Below are positions 6,517 through 14,760 of a stretch of DNA of 59,350 nucleotides, piece after piece. Under the pieces are notes generated by a model, which did not search any database, was not told the origin of the DNA, and worked only from the letters and a program-made list of their open reading frames with translations. Position 1 is the first letter of the stretch, and each line of letters opens with the position of its first letter. This DNA is from an uncultured Bacteroidales bacterium (GTDB lineage Bacteria > Bacteroidota > Bacteroidia > Bacteroidales > Paludibacteraceae). The DNA lies in contig CAMHQP010000004.1 of the NCBI GenBank assembly GCA_946187555.1, forward strand, positions 1 through 59,350, in the 5' to 3' direction. The position numbers and the translations under genes were made by a program.

Positions 6517-8367
6517 TTAGTAAATTTTTCTTCCTTGTGCATCGAACACATGCTCGCCACAACGAATATAAAGTTGTCCGTTCTCAATATACTTCTCGCC
6601 TTTCTGTTCGGATTGCACGTTCTCAATGCCCTGAGGGCCTGTGCCAGTATAGTACATTGCATAGTCCGTACCCTTGACTGCCTGCGTATACCCGGCGGGA
6701 GCCGCATCATTAGCCGCTGTACCGAGCATCAGTTTGACGCTACCGTACTTACCCTGCACCGTCGCGCGGTAGTATCCGCTACCGGACTCCTCCTGTACGG
6801 AACTCTCCGAATGAATACCTGCCATACGACGCGCGTTGATCATCGCTTTGATCTCGCTCTTGTACTTCACCCAATGCGGATAGAACACACACGGCACACC
6901 AGGCATGGAGAGCAGATACGCGTTACAACGCATCATCAGACTCTTGTCATTGATACTCGATCCGTCACGCTTATTCGCCACGTCATCATTATCGCTACGG
7001 TTGAACGTATCATGGTTATCGATAAACGTTACGGCATACTTGCTATAACCTTTTCCACGCAGACCTCCGTTCTTACATTTATCGTAACTCTTATAAAAGA
7101 TACCATCGCGGAACACATTGTATTTAGCAGCGAAATCAAACGCCAAATTATTCTTGCCCGCCTCGTCAATACGCGTCTTCAGTTCATTCGCATCACCTTT
7201 CCAATACTCCATGACGGAGAAATAGGGTTTGGCATTCGTGACATAGTCATTGATATGGCTTACATGATAACCGCCCGCTACATCAAAGCGGAAGCCATCA
7301 TAGTTCATCGTGTACTTAAGGAACTTCAGATAGGCGCGGCACATTTTCTGTACCGAATCATTCTTATGGTCAAAATCACGCGCACCGACGAAATTGGCAT
7401 CCGTACCATTCTGACCATCGTCATAATTGGGACCTAACTTACTTGCATATTTACCACCTTCTGCGGTGCTGGCTTCATCATCCTTGGTAATCCATTTGCT
7501 GTTCGGTTTAAAATAACCATATGTACCAAAGTCCTGATCAAAGAAATCGATCCAATTGCTCTTGTTTCCAGCATGGTTAATCACCACATCTGCCAACACA
7601 CGCGTACCGCCGTCATGGAGTGCACTGATCAAAGAGCGTAGGTCGTCTTCTCGTCCCATACTATTACGTTGATAGTAGTATTTGGTGGGAAGATATCCCA
7701 TACTGCTCGTCTTTGAGTTACACGAAGGAGCCAACCATACCAATTGGAAATTCTGCGAGATCTCGGATGCCTGAGATAATAGTACCGTCCACTTGGTTGT
7801 ACCATACGAATTGTCAACATCCGAATTCCAATAGAAAGCCTGCAGCATCACATCCGTACACTGACTCGGTACGGCAGTCTCAAAATCACCCGGAGTCACA
7901 GGATCTCCGCCACCTCCCGGAGTATCACCGCTGGTGTTGTACTTCATCCACTCGCCTGGGCAGACATTCGTACCTTGTCCCCAATCGGAGATCGAGTACA
8001 TATCCTTATCCGAAGGTATGGTCAAGTCAGCCGTCTTATTCCATATGTTGCCGTCATCCCACGTAGGAGAAGACATGGACGTGTTAAAACGGCAGATAAT
8101 TACTCTATCGCTGGCATCGCTGATAGTGGTTTGCCATATATTGCCGCTCACGCGGGTCATCCAACTAGTCCATTGGCCTTGACCGGAACCCTGCCAATGC
8201 CATGCCGCGAACTTATTCGCGTTATCTGCCTCCCACAGGGCATTTCCGCCTGTATCCAAGTACAGAGTCTTGGCGCTCGCATTAGAGGCGGCGGCCAAGA
8301 ACATCGTACATAACGCCGTTATGGACAATAACGAGGCGACCGTTGATGATAACTTTGTATACTTCAT
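6517..8367 (-). CDS. Secreted alpha-amylase, GH13 with N-terminal CBM
   Basis: A 616-aa exported endo-alpha-1,4-glucanase. Signal peptide about 1-32, starch-binding-like domain about 33-140 beginning AKTLYLDTGG, Gly/Pro linker near 150, catalytic barrel about 165-530. GH13 motifs: VVINHA (about 259), nucleophile D in FRFDVAGG (about 361), E in VMEYWKGD (about 387), and FIDNHDTF (about 449). It ends in the shared tail (YIENGQLYIRCGEHVFDAQG). The whole signal peptide lies inside the 3' end of the upstream amylase gene in another frame (86-bp overlap). No later Met would leave a usable signal peptide, so the 8367 start is well supported. Confidence 0.88.
   Translation of the reverse strand: MKYTKLSSTVASLLSITALCTMFLAAASNASAKTLYLDTGGNALWEADNANKFAAWHWQGSGQGQWTSWMTRVSGNIWQTTISDASDRVIICRFNTSMSSPTWDDGNIWNKTADLTIPSDKDMYSISDWGQGTNVCPGEWMKYNTSGDTPGGGGDPVTPGDFETAVPSQCTDVMLQAFYWNSDVDNSYGTTKWTVLLSQASEISQNFQLVWLAPSCNSKTSSMGYLPTKYYYQRNSMGREDDLRSLISALHDGGTRVLADVVINHAGNKSNWIDFFDQDFGTYGYFKPNSKWITKDDEASTAEGGKYASKLGPNYDDGQNGTDANFVGARDFDHKNDSVQKMCRAYLKFLKYTMNYDGFRFDVAGGYHVSHINDYVTNAKPYFSVMEYWKGDANELKTRIDEAGKNNLAFDFAAKYNVFRDGIFYKSYDKCKNGGLRGKGYSKYAVTFIDNHDTFNRSDNDDVANKRDGSSINDKSLMMRCNAYLLSMPGVPCVFYPHWVKYKSEIKAMINARRMAGIHSESSVQEESGSGYYRATVQGKYGSVKLMLGTAANDAAPAGYTQAVKGTDYAMYYTGTGPQGIENVQSEQKGEKYIENGQLYIRCGEHVFDAQGRKIY
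8282..8367 (-). other. 86-bp dual-coding overlap of two amylase genes
   Basis: One frame reads the sorting-like tail (VYKVIINGRLVIVHNGVMYD, then a stop at 8282). The other reads a full signal peptide (MKYTKLSSTVASLLSITALC onward) of the next gene. Both readings match what paralogues carry at those positions, so neither looks like chance. Confidence 0.85.
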
Positions 8368-11300
8368 GGTTCTTAATCGAATTAACTACTATTTCTTCTA
8401 ATCCTTCGTCGATCACGCCGTCGCAGTTAGAATCCACCACTGCCTTACCGCAGTTCGGATTCCACAGATAACAGGTATTCTCCGTTAGATAGATATCCTG
8501 CGTCTGCGGTTTCTTATTGCCTTCCGTGAAGATGACGTAGATCTCTTTCAGGTCTGCACTCATGGTATGCACATACCACTGTCCTTCCGTCCGAGTCCAT
8601 TTCATACCCGGCCATTTAGGACTCTTACCATCCAGTGAGTACGGTGTATCTTTGTACTTACCGTCCACTTTCACACGCGTGAACGCATATAAATAGAGGT
8701 CTTCCCATGCTTCCGGTTTGATGAACTTAACCGTCAACGGCCCCGATTGCGGTGCCTTATAGGTGTAAGTAGCCGTGCGTGTGGCTGTCCTTGTTTCCGT
8801 TATTGCGTCGTACGCAAACGCTTTCACCGTCGTGGTCTGGGTCACCTTGAAACTCGTCTGACCTACTGCCTGCTGCGATGCTGTCGTCGGTTCACTGCCA
8901 TCCGTGGTATAGTAAATCATTGCATTCTCTTTGCCGATGGCGTTGATGGAGACATTGACACCCTCTGCCTGGTCGCTGAAATAACCGCTCTCGGGACCCA
9001 CTGCGATATCAAACGCAGGATGCAAAATCGTCTCACAATCCATCAGCACTTCTTGGTTGGACGCGGTATCCTTACCTGCCATCCAGCCGTAGCATACGTC
9101 ATAATCGGTTACCAGATCATTCGAACGTACGTTGATACCACCACAGTCATCGCCCGAGTTGATACAGAAGTTCACCGAATCCATCGAAACATCGAACTCA
9201 TATGCGTACCAACCTTCTACATCTTGATAAATGCGTTGCCCCGGGTATGCACCCATGATGTTCTCCGATGCGTCTTCGCCCTGCTCATCTTTGTACGGTT
9301 TCCATGCATAGATATACACTTTTTCCCAGCTCTCCGGTTTGTCGAAGCGAACGATGATACCGCGTTGCAGCGGCTCACGATAGGTATAGGTGTACGTCTG
9401 CACTTTCGATTGCGCGCTACCACAAGCAGCCATGATCTTCAGTGTTGTCGTCTGCTTGAAGTTCAGCGGTCCCGTATAAACAGGCGAACTCGTCGTCGGA
9501 ACAGATCCATCCGTTGTATAATGGATGGTCGGCGTTGCGCAACTACCGCCAACGGCTTGAGCCGTTACGTTGATACCGGCAACCGCATCCTCAAAGAATG
9601 TGCTCGGTGTAACTATCAGACCCGGAGCGGCATCGCCTGTTGCGTTCACCCACATCTCATAACTCTCGTTAATCAAGTTGCCGTTATCATTAAACGTGCT
9701 GTACAGGCTGGCTACTTTAGTGTAACCATCAAAGTTACCTCCGGTCTTGGTACCCAAACATAAGATCAGATAACCGTTTTTACCTACAATAGTAGCTTGG
9801 TAACCCGTAGCACGCGAGCCGTCGCTATCCCAGTACTCGTCCTTCACTTCGCTCTCGCTATGTACGCCGGCCAAGTGACGCGCGTTGATCATGTCCTTGA
9901 TCTCGGCTTTGTACTTATACCAATGCGGGTAGAAGATACACGGTACACCCGGCATAGCGAGGATGAACGCATTAGCGCCCAACAGACGTGCCTTGATCTC
10001 CGGCTTCATCGAGTTACCACGGCCGCAGAACTCCAACTCATTATCTCCACGCATGAACATATCGTGGTTATCTACCCATGTCACAGCGTGTTTCTTCCAG
10101 TAGTCACTACCCGTGCCGTCATTAGCAATCAGACCGCGGCGACCTACATAGTTCCATCCCTGCATCGCATTGATACCATCGAACTTCAACGCGAAATCCA
10201 GCGCCATCAGATTCATCTCCGCGCTACGGATAGAGTTTCTCAGCGTCTCCACATTACCGTCATAATACTCCTCAAAAGCGATATACGGCTCCGATGCCTG
10301 GTTGTAGTTACTCATATGCCAGTTGTTATAACCGTCACCCTTATCGTAACGCCAACCATCATAATGCATCACGTTTTTCATCCATTTCAGATAAGCCTTG
10401 AACATCGCCTGCACCTCCTGGTTATCATGCGCCCAGTCGCGCGCTGCCTCCCAGTTGGCTCCATCGTCTGCACGCGAGTTCTTTGAATACCCCCAACAGT
10501 CGCCTGCCAACGTATCGACATTCGTAGAAGGATCATTCACCTCATCGTTGCTGGTGATAAAACTCGGCCCCGGTTCAAACAAACCGTACTCATCAAAGTC
10601 CTCAACCGCCATGTCGCACCAACCTGCCATCGCCTCGGCGTGGTTGATCACGATGTCGGCAACGACCTTCGTACCACTGTTATGGAACGTCGAGATCAGT
10701 TTTTCCAATTCCGCGCGGGTACCCCATGCCGAGTTCTGGTTACAGTATTGCTTCGGGTGATAACCCACTCCGCTTGCCAAGCCACTGGGCGGCAACCATA
10801 CGAGGTCAAAATACGCACCTATCTCACCAGCCTGTTTCTGCAGCGTTTTCCATTTGGTATCGCCGAAAGTCTGCGTACCGGCATGGGTCGAATCCACTTC
10901 GTACGAGTCATAGAAGAAAGCCTGCAGCAACACGTCCGGACACTCGCTCGGCACGCCTGTACCGCTCACAATCTCCTCCGTCTCACCTACGATAGTAACG
11001 CACAGATGACCGTCCACGACGCTCACCGTTATACTTCCCGTGCTTACCAATTTAATCGACACATTACCGTCATTATCCGCGCTATACCCCTGCGTACTAC
11101 AAGAGGCATCAACAGCATCAGCTCCCAGGATTATACCTTCCCAGTTACCTGTCGTCACCTTGAACTTATACGTTCCGGCTGCCAAGTCCGCAAAACTGAT
11201 CGTATTGTCGGGCATCTGCAAGTGATTGTCCCAATTGACACCGGGAAGTCCCTCGCCGGCAATGTAGTACGAAAGCGGCGCGGGTTCATACGCGTTCCAT

Positions 11301-11668
11301 TCTCCGGTACTGTACTTCGTGTCTTTCACCCAACCGGTAATCGTATAGCAGTTCTTGTCAGAAGGAATCTCCAGATCATACGTCTGATTCCAATACGTGC
11401 TCCAATCAAGACTAGCGCTGCCACCCGGCATACGAACAAAAATCACCTTGTCATTCCCGTCCGGAACCTCTACTCCGTACACGCCGACTCCGGCAAGATT
11501 CATCTTCAAGTCCTGCTCATTCGTACTTGTACCAGTCCAAGAGTGAGCAAAGAACACTGCTCCACCTTGATCCCAAAAAGTACTTCCGCCTGCATTAAGG
11601 TAAATCGTTTTGGCCTGCAAACTCATTGCACATACAAAGGTCGCAAAAATCAAAAAGAATCTCTTCAT
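8282..11668 (-). CDS. Large modular alpha-amylase, GH13 with tandem starch-binding modules
   Basis: An 1128-aa exported amylase, first gene of the operon. Signal peptide about 1-19, an N-terminal domain starting AKTIYLNAGG that is homologous to that of the next amylase, a second beta domain to about 235, then the GH13 barrel about 245-650. Motifs: VVINHAE (about 340), D in GWRYDKGDG (about 441), E in FEEYYDG (about 467), VDNHDMF (about 534). Two repeats follow, each a CHB_HEX-like module (IHYTTDGSVPTT; IYYTTDGSEPTT) plus a CBM26-like module (FDKPESWEKVYIYAW; FIKPEAWEDLYLYAF). The C terminus is the shared short tail, encoded in the overlap with the next gene. Confidence 0.88.
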   Translation of the reverse strand: MKRFFLIFATFVCAMSLQAKTIYLNAGGSTFWDQGGAVFFAHSWTGTSTNEQDLKMNLAGVGVYGVEVPDGNDKVIFVRMPGGSASLDWSTYWNQTYDLEIPSDKNCYTITGWVKDTKYSTGEWNAYEPAPLSYYIAGEGLPGVNWDNHLQMPDNTISFADLAAGTYKFKVTTGNWEGIILGADAVDASCSTQGYSADNDGNVSIKLVSTGSITVSVVDGHLCVTIVGETEEIVSGTGVPSECPDVLLQAFFYDSYEVDSTHAGTQTFGDTKWKTLQKQAGEIGAYFDLVWLPPSGLASGVGYHPKQYCNQNSAWGTRAELEKLISTFHNSGTKVVADIVINHAEAMAGWCDMAVEDFDEYGLFEPGPSFITSNDEVNDPSTNVDTLAGDCWGYSKNSRADDGANWEAARDWAHDNQEVQAMFKAYLKWMKNVMHYDGWRYDKGDGYNNWHMSNYNQASEPYIAFEEYYDGNVETLRNSIRSAEMNLMALDFALKFDGINAMQGWNYVGRRGLIANDGTGSDYWKKHAVTWVDNHDMFMRGDNELEFCGRGNSMKPEIKARLLGANAFILAMPGVPCIFYPHWYKYKAEIKDMINARHLAGVHSESEVKDEYWDSDGSRATGYQATIVGKNGYLILCLGTKTGGNFDGYTKVASLYSTFNDNGNLINESYEMWVNATGDAAPGLIVTPSTFFEDAVAGINVTAQAVGGSCATPTIHYTTDGSVPTTSSPVYTGPLNFKQTTTLKIMAACGSAQSKVQTYTYTYREPLQRGIIVRFDKPESWEKVYIYAWKPYKDEQGEDASENIMGAYPGQRIYQDVEGWYAYEFDVSMDSVNFCINSGDDCGGINVRSNDLVTDYDVCYGWMAGKDTASNQEVLMDCETILHPAFDIAVGPESGYFSDQAEGVNVSINAIGKENAMIYYTTDGSEPTTASQQAVGQTSFKVTQTTTVKAFAYDAITETRTATRTATYTYKAPQSGPLTVKFIKPEAWEDLYLYAFTRVKVDGKYKDTPYSLDGKSPKWPGMKWTRTEGQWYVHTMSADLKEIYVIFTEGNKKPQTQDIYLTENTCYLWNPNCGKAVVDSNCDGVIDEGLEEIVVNSIKNHEVYKVIINGRLVIVHNGVMYDVLGRRL

Positions 11669-11739
11669 TGTATTAGTTATTTTTATTTATTTTTAGCATG
11701 TTAAGTCTCGCGCAACAGACATACGCCCATTTTGCTCTG

Positions 11740-11771
11740 CAAAATTACAAAAAAAATCCGATATACGCAAG
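11740..11771 (-). promoter_or_regulatory. Promoter of amylase-kinase-xerD operon
   Basis: Minus-strand CTTG (11768-11771), 20-bp spacer with a T-tract, TAATTTTG (11740-11747). The leader to the start at 11668 is about 65 nt and holds no structure I would call. Confidence 0.8.
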
Positions 11772-11806
11772 TATTTCGGACAAAAAATGTTATTTTTGTG
11801 CAAATT

Positions 11807-12463
11807 TTATGAATTTTTCTCTATTTTGCGCACAATCACTTGGGTGCCTTCCACCACAAAAGTGACCGTCCATCCCGCGTAATCCATCTTATATTCGCGC
11901 GCAGGGTCATCCTGATATCCGGGACGGGGATCTTGTGATAAGATATAACGGAGATCCCGAAGGACATCTTCAGGAACAGTATCCAACATACAATGTCCCA
12001 TATCCAATTTCAGTTTATAGTCTTTGGAGTCCCCCGCAAAGCCGTTTTGGGCATTTTCGTGGCTGTCCGAAAAACTCAAGTACGGCTTGATATCGTATAT
12101 CGGCGTTCCGTCCAATACATCTGCACCGCTCACGAGCAGATCGCCGTTCTCAATGCCGATTAATTTTACACTGCTTAATCCAACAGGATTAGGTCGGAAC
12201 GGACTCCTCGTAGCAAACACGCCCATGCGCTTGTTGCCACCCAACCGAGGCGGACGTACCGTCGGCGACCAATCGGTCGTATTGAAGCCCCAGATGAGCC
12301 ATAAATAGCTATAGCCCTCAATGCCGCGCAGCGCTTCTGCGACCTTATATTCGGGTTCAAAAACGATACGCGTCAAGATCGGACTTTCCTCCCTGCTCTG
12401 CCGCGGGATGCCGAACTTGTCCGTATGCCCATTTCGGGCGTATGCAATCACTTTGAGTTCCAT
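11807..12463 (-). CDS. trmO: tRNA (adenine-N6)-methyltransferase TrmO
   Basis: TrmO (TsaA/UPF0066) methylates N6 of t6A37 in Thr tRNAs using SAM (family knowledge). The signature RMGVFATRSPFRPNPVGLS is complete, and the beta-barrel family strands GTPIYDIKPYL follow. I start it at 12463 (MELKVIAYARNG, 218 aa). The longer ORF in the track reads through the promoter at 12483-12514 and antisense through tRNA-Phe, so its N terminus is not real. It is a single-gene unit, divergent from tRNA-Phe. Confidence 0.9.
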   Translation of the reverse strand: MELKVIAYARNGHTDKFGIPRQSREESPILTRIVFEPEYKVAEALRGIEGYSYLWLIWGFNTTDWSPTVRPPRLGGNKRMGVFATRSPFRPNPVGLSSVKLIGIENGDLLVSGADVLDGTPIYDIKPYLSFSDSHENAQNGFAGDSKDYKLKLDMGHCMLDTVPEDVLRDLRYILSQDPRPGYQDDPAREYKMDYAGWTVTFVVEGTQVIVRKIEKNS

Positions 12464-12482
12464 TTTCTGCACAAATTCGGCA

Positions 12483-12514
12483 CAAAAGTACTGCTTTTTT
12501 AGCAAAAATGCAAA
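12483..12514 (-). promoter_or_regulatory. Promoter of trmO
   Basis: Minus-strand TTTG (12511-12514), 20-bp spacer ending AAAAAAGCAG, TACTTTTG (12483-12490). It places the start about 20 nt upstream of the MELK codon. Confidence 0.85.
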
Positions 12515-12529
12515 AAAAATGCAAAAAAA

Positions 12530-12561
12530 TTTGGTCAATTCAAAAAAAAGCAGTACTTTTG
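12530..12561 (+). promoter_or_regulatory. Promoter of tRNA-Phe
   Basis: TTTG (12530-12533), 20-bp spacer with A8, TACTTTTG (12554-12561). It points away from the trmO promoter; the two -33 elements are 15 bp apart. Confidence 0.85.
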
Positions 12562-12598
12562 CACCCGCTTTCGACAAGAGCGACATATTTTGCCCTCT

Positions 12599-12640
12599 TA
12601 GGCGGAAGCCGCTTCTCCCGATTAACGGGAGAATGCTCCG
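12599..12640 (+). repeat. Covarying hairpin element in tRNA-Phe leader
   Basis: Begins TAGGCGGAAGCCGCT and ends GCTCCG, like 46488-46530. The central 7-bp stem TCTCCCG/CGGGAGA here is CTTCCCG/CGGGAAG there, with two compensatory base-pair swaps. It abuts the 5' end of tRNA-Phe. Confidence 0.65.
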
Positions 12641-12713
12641 GGTGCCATAGCTCAGTTGGTAGAGCAAAGGACTGAAAATCCTTGTGTCCCTAGTTCGATT
12701 CTCGGTGGCACCA
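12641..12713 (+). tRNA. tRNA-Phe(GAA)
   Basis: Acceptor GGUGCCA/UGGCACC, anticodon stem AAGGA/UCCUU and loop CUGAAAA give GAA. Discriminator A; CCA is not fully encoded. A terminator follows directly. Its 3' end is duplicated downstream. Confidence 0.95.
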
Positions 12714-12744
12714 CGAAAAACGACCTGATGAGGGTCGTTTTTTG
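12694..12744 (+). repeat. 51-bp direct repeat, copy 1 (tRNA-Phe 3' end plus terminator)
   Basis: Begins TTCGATTCTCGG in the T arm and runs through the 3' acceptor and the terminator. It is identical to 12829-12879. Confidence 0.9.
12716..12743 (+). terminator. Terminator of tRNA-Phe
   Basis: AAAAACGACC, 7-nt loop, GGTCGTTTTTT: stem CGACC/GGTCG extended by A-T pairs and a T6 run. Confidence 0.85.
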
Positions 12745-12828
12745 ATGCCAAGGAACGAGAATCTCACTAGAGTTCTTATCTCGCTTCGCTCGAACGATTA
12801 TTGCGAGCTATATACTCTGCCCGCATTT

Positions 12829-12879
12829 TTCGATTCTCGGTGGCACCACGAAAAACGACCTGATGAGGGTCGTTTTTTG
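12829..12879 (+). repeat. 51-bp direct repeat, copy 2
   Basis: Exact copy of 12694-12744, including a second terminator hairpin (12851-12878) but no tRNA 5' half. A 14-bp third piece, TTCGATTCTCGGTG, lies at 12882-12895. The layout resembles a remnant att site or a tandem duplication. The 84 bp between the copies hold no ORF. Confidence 0.9.
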
Positions 12880-12937
12880 TTTTCGATTCTCGGTGATGAT
12901 TGTAAGAGAATCAGATTTTTTTGCACTCATGGTATTA

Positions 12938-12965
12938 TTCAGCTATCAGTTATCAGTTTTCAGCG
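12938..12965. repeat. Heptamer array at the DUF4861 gene end
   Basis: TTCAGCT, ATCAGTT, ATCAGTT, TTCAGCG in period 7; it overlaps the last codons of the lipoprotein gene. Confidence 0.65.
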
Positions 12966-13834
12966 TTGTCAGACCACTCGCTCCATGTAGCACTGAAGAA
13001 ATAGGTCAGGGTGTCGCCGAGGGCATAGGGTTTGACGGCAATAAGGTTGCCATCCTGGATATCGGTGATCTCGGCTTCGGGCGTCTGAACGGTGATGTAA
13101 ATCCGTCCTTGGGACGTGGAACCGTTATAGTCGTAGTTCATCTGCGCCGCCTGTTTGTCACTCAGCGCGTCCTCCTCGTAGAAGACCATGCCTATCTGGT
13201 CATACACCTCGAAATGATCAATGGTATCGTGCATATAGATGCCGCCACCGGCGTACAGGATTGGTAATTGGTGATGGGTGACGGGTGATGGGTCGGTCAG
13301 TACCACCTCGGCTTTGTTCATCGCCGTACCAGCTTCGGCAGTGATGGTAAGGGATTCATGGAGGATATGTCCGGCGACGAGAAGCGAGTCATACTCGAGG
13401 CGGAAGACGAAGCGGTCAGGCGTCTGCTCGAGGATCTCCCAGCGGTCATAGGGACCACCGATCCAGGTTTTGTACACACCCTCCTCTTCGGTCAGCACCA
13501 CCAATCCGCCGCAACCGCAGGTATGTCCTACCTTGTAGCAATCGAGCCCCTTGCCATAGTTGATATGGTATGGCAGACCGAGTTGGTGCTCGCGGTAGTA
13601 GAAACTATCCACCACGAGTTCCGGCGAGGCTTTAAGCCATAGATCGACACCGTTGGAGGGGTTCTCGGGCTTGAGCGCTGCGCCGTACAAACGGAAGGCG
13701 GCGTACTCATTCTCCCATGCGAAATCTTCCTTGCGTTCGGGCACATAGCGGCCATACACTTTAGGTTGCACGGCTTCTTTATGACACGCTGTCAAACTCA
13801 ACAGCACCAGTGCGAAAAATAAGATCTTTTTCAT
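12953..13834 (-). CDS. DUF4861-like lipoprotein
   Basis: A 293-aa lipoprotein with signal MKKILFFALVLLSLTAC (lipobox LTAC, Cys 17). The body reads like the DUF4861 family (WKASPELVVDSFYYRE-like segment, YGKGLDCYKVGHTCGCGG), which in Bacteroidota is often found near sugar-acid and polysaccharide-lyase genes (family context). A CGCGG cysteine cluster lies near residue 110. A heptamer array encodes the loop at about residues 180-191. Its ATG overlaps the stop of the upstream dehydrogenase by 4 nt, so the two are co-translated. The biochemical role is unknown. Confidence 0.75.
   Translation of the reverse strand: MKKILFFALVLLSLTACHKEAVQPKVYGRYVPERKEDFAWENEYAAFRLYGAALKPENPSNGVDLWLKASPELVVDSFYYREHQLGLPYHINYGKGLDCYKVGHTCGCGGLVVLTEEEGVYKTWIGGPYDRWEILEQTPDRFVFRLEYDSLLVAGHILHESLTITAEAGTAMNKAEVVLTDPSPVTHHQLPILYAGGGIYMHDTIDHFEVYDQIGMVFYEEDALSDKQAAQMNYDYNGSTSQGRIYITVQTPEAEITDIQDGNLIAVKPYALGDTLTYFFSATWSEWSDNAEN
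13260..13294. repeat. Heptamer array inside DUF4861-like gene
   Basis: Five units: ATTGGTA, ATTGGTG, ATGGGTG, ACGGGTG, ATGGGTC. It encodes the DPSPVTHHQLPI stretch. Confidence 0.8.
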
Positions 13835-14634
13835 TTGGGTTGACGTCCGATATAAGCCAAAATACCACCATCTACATACAAAATCTGTCCGTTGACGGCA
13901 TCGCTCGCATGACTAGCAAGAAAGACCGCCGGGGCACCTAACTCATCCGGTTCTAACCAACGGCCGGCAGGGGTCTTGGCGCATATGAAGGAGTCAAACG
14001 GATGACGGGAGCCGTCGGGTTGACGCTCACGTAGCGGAGCCGTTTGGGGGGTAGCGATATAACCCGGTCCCAGACCGTTGCATTGGATATTATACTCTCC
14101 GTACTCGGAGCAGATATTACGGGTAAGCATCTTCAGGCCACCCTTGGCGGCAGCGTAAGCGCTTACGGTTTCGCGGCCAAGTTCAGACATCATCGAGCAG
14201 ATGTTGATGATCTTTCCTTCGCGACGCTCCATCATCTCCGGCAGAACGGCGGCAGAAACGATATAGGGCGCTACAAGGTCGATGTCGATCACCTGTTGGA
14301 ACTCTTCGCGCTTCATCTCGTGCATCGGGATACGCTTGATGATACCGGCGTTGTTAACGAGGATATGAATCGGTCCCACCTCTTCGTGAATACGCTCTAC
14401 AAGGGCTTTGATCGCCACCTCATCGGTCACGTCGCAGACGTAGCCGTGTACGTTCTCTATGCCTTCAGCATGATAGAGCTCATACGCTTTGTCTATCGCC
14501 TCCTGACTGCGGGCATTAAAAATAATATGGTTCGCGCCCGCCTGCGCATACGCCTTGGCGATAGCGAAACCGATTCCGTAACAAGCGCCTGTAACCCAAG
14601 CGTTCTTGCCTTCAAGGCTAAAAGGATTTGCCAT
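13831..14634 (-). CDS. SDR oxidoreductase, gluconate 5-dehydrogenase-like
   Basis: NAD(P)-dependent short-chain dehydrogenase of 267 aa. Cofactor motif TGACYGIG, NNAG, and active-site S/Y/K in the YAAAKGG segment. The C-terminal region (PDGSRHPFDSFICAKTPAGRW) is typical of gluconate 5-dehydrogenase/KduD-type enzymes that interconvert keto sugar acids. I start at 14634 (MANPFSLEGK); the longer track ORF runs into the promoter. It forms an operon with the DUF4861-like lipoprotein, which fits sugar-acid metabolism. The exact substrate is not visible. Confidence 0.85.
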   Translation of the reverse strand: MANPFSLEGKNAWVTGACYGIGFAIAKAYAQAGANHIIFNARSQEAIDKAYELYHAEGIENVHGYVCDVTDEVAIKALVERIHEEVGPIHILVNNAGIIKRIPMHEMKREEFQQVIDIDLVAPYIVSAAVLPEMMERREGKIINICSMMSELGRETVSAYAAAKGGLKMLTRNICSEYGEYNIQCNGLGPGYIATPQTAPLRERQPDGSRHPFDSFICAKTPAGRWLEPDELGAPAVFLASHASDAVNGQILYVDGGILAYIGRQPK

Positions 14635-14662
14635 ACTGATCGAAAATTTATGATTTACGCTG

Positions 14663-14694
14663 CAAAGGTACAATAAAAAAATGACATATGCAAG
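14663..14694 (-). promoter_or_regulatory. Promoter of SDR-DUF4861 operon
   Basis: Minus-strand CTTG (14691-14694), 20-bp spacer, TACCTTTG (14663-14670). Confidence 0.8.
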
Positions 14695-14699
14695 AAAAA

Positions 14700-14731
14700 T
14701 TTGCATAATTCAAAAAAAAGCAGTACCTTTG
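14700..14731 (+). promoter_or_regulatory. Promoter of ychF operon
   Basis: TTTG (14700-14703), 20-bp spacer with A8, TACCTTTG (14724-14731). Back to back with the SDR promoter, 5 bp between the -33 elements. Confidence 0.85.
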
Positions 14732-14760
14732 CGCTCGCAAAGGTTTTTTGAGACAAAGAT

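Noticed and set aside
6495-6530. Possible period-7 AT-rich array between the binding-protein gene and amylase
   Set aside because: Units are too AT-rich and irregular to separate from ordinary intergenic sequence.
12464-12751. N-terminal extension of trmO in the ORF track
   Set aside because: It translates antisense tRNA-Phe and two promoters; TrmO proteins begin near MELKVIAYARNG.
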